From positions 81,814-145,813 of the forward strand of contig NZ_PYFX01000013.1 in the NCBI RefSeq assembly GCF_003020115.1: a stretch of DNA of 64,000 nt. The letters are read 5' to 3'. A program made the position numbers and the translations under genes. Under the pieces are notes generated by a model that worked only from the letters and a program-made list of their open reading frames with translations, was not told the origin of the DNA and searched no databases. The stretch comes from Bradyrhizobium sp. MOS002. Its GTDB lineage: Bacteria > Pseudomonadota > Alphaproteobacteria > Rhizobiales > Xanthobacteraceae. Of the stretch, positions 61,084-64,000 are shown piece by piece. Within the stretch, counting starts at the first letter, position 1; every line of letters begins with the position of its first letter.

Positions 61084-61389
61084 ATGTTTAGCCTTTCCAA
61101 GCAGCCGATAAAGATGCGCGAGGTGGACGACCTGCACGACCGGGCCGTGCAACTCGCGGCAGACACCTACCGGCTGAATTTGTTCAATCAGCTTACGGGG
61201 CGAACGACCCCCAAGGGACCATCTGTCAGCGATAGTGAACTCACCGAAGCCATACGCCAAAGCTTCACGCAGGTGAGCGATGCGCGGTTCCGAGAAATGA
61301 TCGTACTATCGACCGACGCTGCCCTCGAAGCCTACGACAGGATTGTATCTGCTGCCTCCAAGTTTTCCCGTTGCCGGCTCTCCAACTGA
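61084..61389 (+). CDS. Hypothetical protein
   Basis: The 101-residue, mostly helical protein MFSLSKQPIKMREVDDLHDR ... FREMIVLSTDAALEAYDRIVS has no recognised family. Codon composition looks coding-like, but no strong ribosome site is seen. It ends 136 bases before an IS1182 element. Confidence 0.4.
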   Translation: MFSLSKQPIKMREVDDLHDRAVQLAADTYRLNLFNQLTGRTTPKGPSVSDSELTEAIRQSFTQVSDARFREMIVLSTDAALEAYDRIVSAASKFSRCRLSN

Positions 61390-61524
61390 TCGCCCGCTCG
61401 CGGTGCCGATAGCGAAGCTGGTCGGAAAGCCAGAGCCCGAACTAGTCCTCGCAACGCGCTCGCCAAACGTCGGCTCTTGGCCCGTAGCTGACCTGCCGCG
61501 CGCAGCCGGTAGAGGACCGCTTGT

Positions 61525-63207
61525 GACCCTGGCTGTGTGAAAACGCCGGGCCTGCTATGATTCCTGCACTGAATCGGCGGGGGCTGGCATGGCTCGTTTC
61601 GTTCAAGGAGCTGATCGCGGGCAATCTACTTTGTTGCCGGAATGCCTGGACGACTGGGTTGCAGATGACAATCCGGTTCGCGTGATCGACGCCTTCGTTG
61701 CAGCCCTCGATCTGGCTGAACTTGGGTTCGGTGGCGTTGAGCCTGCCGGCACAGGTAGGCCGTCGTATCATCCGGCCGCGCTCTTAGGGCTCTACATTTA
61801 CGGTTATCTCAACCGTGTCCATTCGAGCCGCCGGCTTGAGCGTGAAGCTGGCCGCAACGTCGAAGTGATGTGGCTGCTCGCCAGGCTTGCGCCCGATCAC
61901 AAAACGATTGCCGATTTCCGCAAGGACAATGGTCCCGGCATCAAAAAGGTCTGCGCGCGCTTCGTCGAGGTGTGCCGCAAGATGGGCTTGCTCGCGACAG
62001 CCAGCGTTGCGATCGACGGCAGCAAATTCAAAGCAGTCAATGATCGCGATAAGAACTTCACGCGCGGCAAAGTCGAGCGGCGGCGCACGCAATTGGAGGA
62101 GAGTGTTGCGCGCTATCTCGCTCAGCTCGATACCGCCGACCGGCAGGAGCCGTCGGAAACACTGGAGCTAAAAAAGACGCGGATCAAAGAACGGCTCAAA
62201 AATTTGACCGTTGAAATGGCGAAACTCGCGGCGATCGAAAAACAGGTTCTGGCGTCGCCCGATCAGCAGATATCGTTCACTGATCCCGACAGCCGTTCGA
62301 TGGCCACGAGCGGCCGTGGTTCTGGCGTCGTCGGCTACAACGTGCAGACGGCGGTCGATACAGAAAACGATCTGATCGTCGCGCACGAGGTGACAACAAG
62401 CGGCTCAGACCGGTCGCAACTTGCAAGCATAGCCCGGCAAGCCAAAGCCGTTCTTGAGGCCGACACGCTCGATGTTGTCGCCGATCGCGGCTACTTCAAG
62501 GGTGAAGAAATCGTGGCGTGCGAGCAATCTGGCATCACGGTGACTTTGCCCAAGCCGATGACATCGGGTGCGAAGGCTTCGGGACGCTTCGGCAAACAGG
62601 ACTTTGCTTATCTGCCAAATGAGGATGTTTATCGTTGCCCTGCCGGTGAGAAACTCAAATATTATTATACCAACTACGAAGACGGCCAGAAGCTGCGCAA
62701 CTATTGGACGAACGCCTGCAAAACCTGTCCACTCAAATCGAACTGCACGCCGAGCCCACAACGCCGTATCAAGCGATGGGTGCACGAGGACGTTCTCGAA
62801 CGCGCTCAGGCGCGGCTCGACAAGAATCCAAACGCCATGCGCACACGCCGCGAGACCGTCGAGCATCCGTTTGGCACACTGAAGATGCGCATGGGCGCGA
62901 CGCACTTCTTGTGCGTGACGCTGCCGAAAGTTGCGACCGAGATGGCGCTGTGCGTGCTCGGCTACAATCTGACACGCGTGCTGAACATCGTCGGGATGAA
63001 ACCGCTGCTGGCGGCGGTGAGGGCGTGATACGGGCGTTGCCGCGCGCCGTTGCGGTTCATGGGGCGCGTAAAAGAGCCCCGACATTGCCTCAGGATGAGT
63101 TCTGGTCGAGCGGCCCTAAAACTTGCCCAAATTGATCGGACCGCGATAGCCTGAGTTCGACCGCGCCGGTCCGCGTCATGCAACAGCGTTTTTACACGAC
63201 CAAGACC
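61525..63207 (+). mobile_element. IS1182-family insertion sequence, intact
   Basis: The left end GACCCTGGCTGTGTGAAAAC and the inverse complement of the right end (63186-63207, GGTCTTGGTCGTGTAAAAAC) match well. They enclose one full transposase gene; total about 1.68 kb. The outer edges could differ by a few bases. The left end reappears at 63877, where a second copy of the family begins. Confidence 0.82.
61589..63028 (+). CDS. IS1182-family transposase
   Basis: The 479-residue DDE transposase MARFVQGADRGQSTLLPECL has the family regions VDAFVAALDLAELGF-like (residues 32-50), SSRRLEREAGRNVEVMWLLARLAPDHKTIADFR, ATASVAIDGSKFKAVNDRDKNF (first Asp), LDVVADRGYFKGEEI (second Asp) and RRETVEHPFGTLKMRMG (Glu). 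It is uninterrupted and likely active. Confidence 0.95.
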   Translation: MARFVQGADRGQSTLLPECLDDWVADDNPVRVIDAFVAALDLAELGFGGVEPAGTGRPSYHPAALLGLYIYGYLNRVHSSRRLEREAGRNVEVMWLLARLAPDHKTIADFRKDNGPGIKKVCARFVEVCRKMGLLATASVAIDGSKFKAVNDRDKNFTRGKVERRRTQLEESVARYLAQLDTADRQEPSETLELKKTRIKERLKNLTVEMAKLAAIEKQVLASPDQQISFTDPDSRSMATSGRGSGVVGYNVQTAVDTENDLIVAHEVTTSGSDRSQLASIARQAKAVLEADTLDVVADRGYFKGEEIVACEQSGITVTLPKPMTSGAKASGRFGKQDFAYLPNEDVYRCPAGEKLKYYYTNYEDGQKLRNYWTNACKTCPLKSNCTPSPQRRIKRWVHEDVLERAQARLDKNPNAMRTRRETVEHPFGTLKMRMGATHFLCVTLPKVATEMALCVLGYNLTRVLNIVGMKPLLAAVRA

Positions 63208-63290
63208 CAGAGCAGACGTCGTCTAAGACAGGTTGCTGGCAACCACATCGCTCTGTAAACTTACTCTTGTTGCTACAGCAGGGGTGCCCC

Positions 63291-63803
63291 ATGAACAGGC
63301 GTTTTGCACTCGGATTGTCTGCGACCGCATTCATTTCAGTTGTCGCATTTTCCAACGTTAGCTTTTCCCAAGCAAGATCGCTCCAAGAACAGTTGATCGG
63401 CACTTGGATTTACGAGTCCAGCAAAGCTACGCGCGAGGATGGCAGTCCCATCGCGCGACCGAAGCTCCAAGGGGCCGTGACATATACCCCGGAGGGCCGC
63501 TTCCATTTCATAACAGTGCGCTCTGATGCCCCCAAATATGCATCTGGCGACTCTGCACGACCATCCCAAGAGGAGGCTATGGCTATCGCGTCAGGCGTCG
63601 TTGCTTACACCGGAACGTATACCGTTGATGAGAGTACGAAGACGATACACGTCAACATCGAAACAAGTTCATTCCCCAACTTGGTAGGCGCACCAAATCA
63701 GCGCCGGATCGTCACGTCCATCGGCGACGATGAGTTGACGTTCACGAATCCTCGGACGCCAGCAGGAATTACGCTAGAACTTGTCTTCAAACGCGCAAGG
63801 TGA
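63291..63803 (+). CDS. Secreted lipocalin-like domain protein
   Basis: The 170-residue protein has a signal peptide (MNRRFALGLSATAFISVVAF) followed by a lipocalin-like barrel: LIGTWIYESSKATREDGSP, GAVTYTPEGRFHFITVRSD, VAYTGTYTVDESTKTIHVNIETSSFPN and ELTFTNPRTPAGITLELVFKR. Such small barrels bind hydrophobic ligands; the function is unproven. It lies between two IS1182-type ends in direct orientation. Confidence 0.82.
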   Translation: MNRRFALGLSATAFISVVAFSNVSFSQARSLQEQLIGTWIYESSKATREDGSPIARPKLQGAVTYTPEGRFHFITVRSDAPKYASGDSARPSQEEAMAIASGVVAYTGTYTVDESTKTIHVNIETSSFPNLVGAPNQRRIVTSIGDDELTFTNPRTPAGITLELVFKRAR

Positions 63804-63876
63804 GACTGAGCTACGCTCTATCCGCTTCTGGCCCGCAGCGGACCAATCCGGGAGCATGAGCGCGAAGGCTGCTTTT

Positions 63877-64000
63877 GACCCTGGCTGTGTGAAAACGCCA
63901 TTGCGCTGTTATGATTCTCTCGATGATTCTCGGGAGAGAATTAATGAGGCGCTTCATTGAAGAGGCGGATCGTGGGCAGTCGACGCTGCTGCCCGAATGC
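63877..64000 (+). mobile_element. Start of a second IS1182-family element (cut by window end)
   Basis: GACCCTGGCTGTGTGAAAAC repeats the left end of the element at 61525 exactly over 22 bases. It leads to a transposase start at 63944, MRRFIEEADRGQSTLLPEC, close to but distinct from MARFVQGADRGQSTLLPEC. The rest lies outside the window. Confidence 0.88.

Noticed and set aside
1..64000. CRISPR arrays, rRNA genes, toxin-antitoxin pairs, restriction systems and conjugation genes
   Set aside because: Looked for by eye; no regular spaced repeats and no proteins of these systems were recognised.

Overview
The window is chromosomal DNA of a GC-rich alphaproteobacterium, most likely Bradyrhizobium or a close relative. 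The evidence is the fused MrpA/B antiporter subunit, FixJ-type regulators, an Omp25/31-like porin, a DUF1476 protein, GAAC-N7-GAAC LexA boxes and many small proteins of a kind familiar from Bradyrhizobium. All family assignments come from reading motifs; no database search was run.

Layout. 1-3.6 kb is core: an acetyltransferase, rplU-rpmA, an unusual ROK-type kinase and tRNA-Ser(CGA), followed by about 900 bases of degenerate DNA. 4.5-12.7 kb holds a UBP-type zinc-finger protein, an enoyl-CoA hydratase and a complete Liv-type ABC importer operon with a degenerate acyl-CoA ligase. 13.2-17.1 kb is the most interesting region. Two zinc-ribbon proteins and an SRAP (YedK/HMCES) DNA-protein crosslinking protein form one operon. 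Next comes a FAN1-like VRR-NUC nuclease fused to a DnaQ-like DEDDh exonuclease. Each transcription unit has a perfect alphaproteobacterial LexA box just upstream, which points to an SOS-induced DNA-repair locus. 17.3-25 kb contains a large serine recombinase, a GrlR-like protein, a HAD phosphatase, a ku gene killed by one in-frame stop codon, and redox and amidohydrolase genes.

25-31.6 kb carries a TRIC-type channel, an M20 amidohydrolase, a PQQ-type sugar dehydrogenase with a DUF2231 membrane partner, and a cytochrome P450. 33.5-39 kb is a signalling cluster: a periplasmic binding protein, a PAS histidine kinase, a FixJ-type regulator, a lone receiver, and a second FixJ-type regulator whose receiver has lost its phosphorylation site. 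39-45 kb mixes intact genes (catalase-like protein, DUF1476, small regulator) with many relics: two broken MOSC genes, a GGDEF fragment cut by a 186-base inverted-repeat element, and a deletion fusion of DUF2231 and sugar dehydrogenase.

A second TRIC gene has been split by a 4.6 kb IS5-type unit (45190-49772). The unit is flanked by CTAG duplications and carries a putative catabolic operon (TctC-like binding protein, FAD monooxygenase, hydrolase-LuxR regulator) plus a dead transposase. 50-58 kb holds a tandem universal stress protein and a full Mrp Na+/H+ antiporter operon. 58-64 kb has two tandem Rnk/GreA-like proteins, a porin, an intact IS1182-family element and the start of a second one, with a lipocalin-like gene between them.
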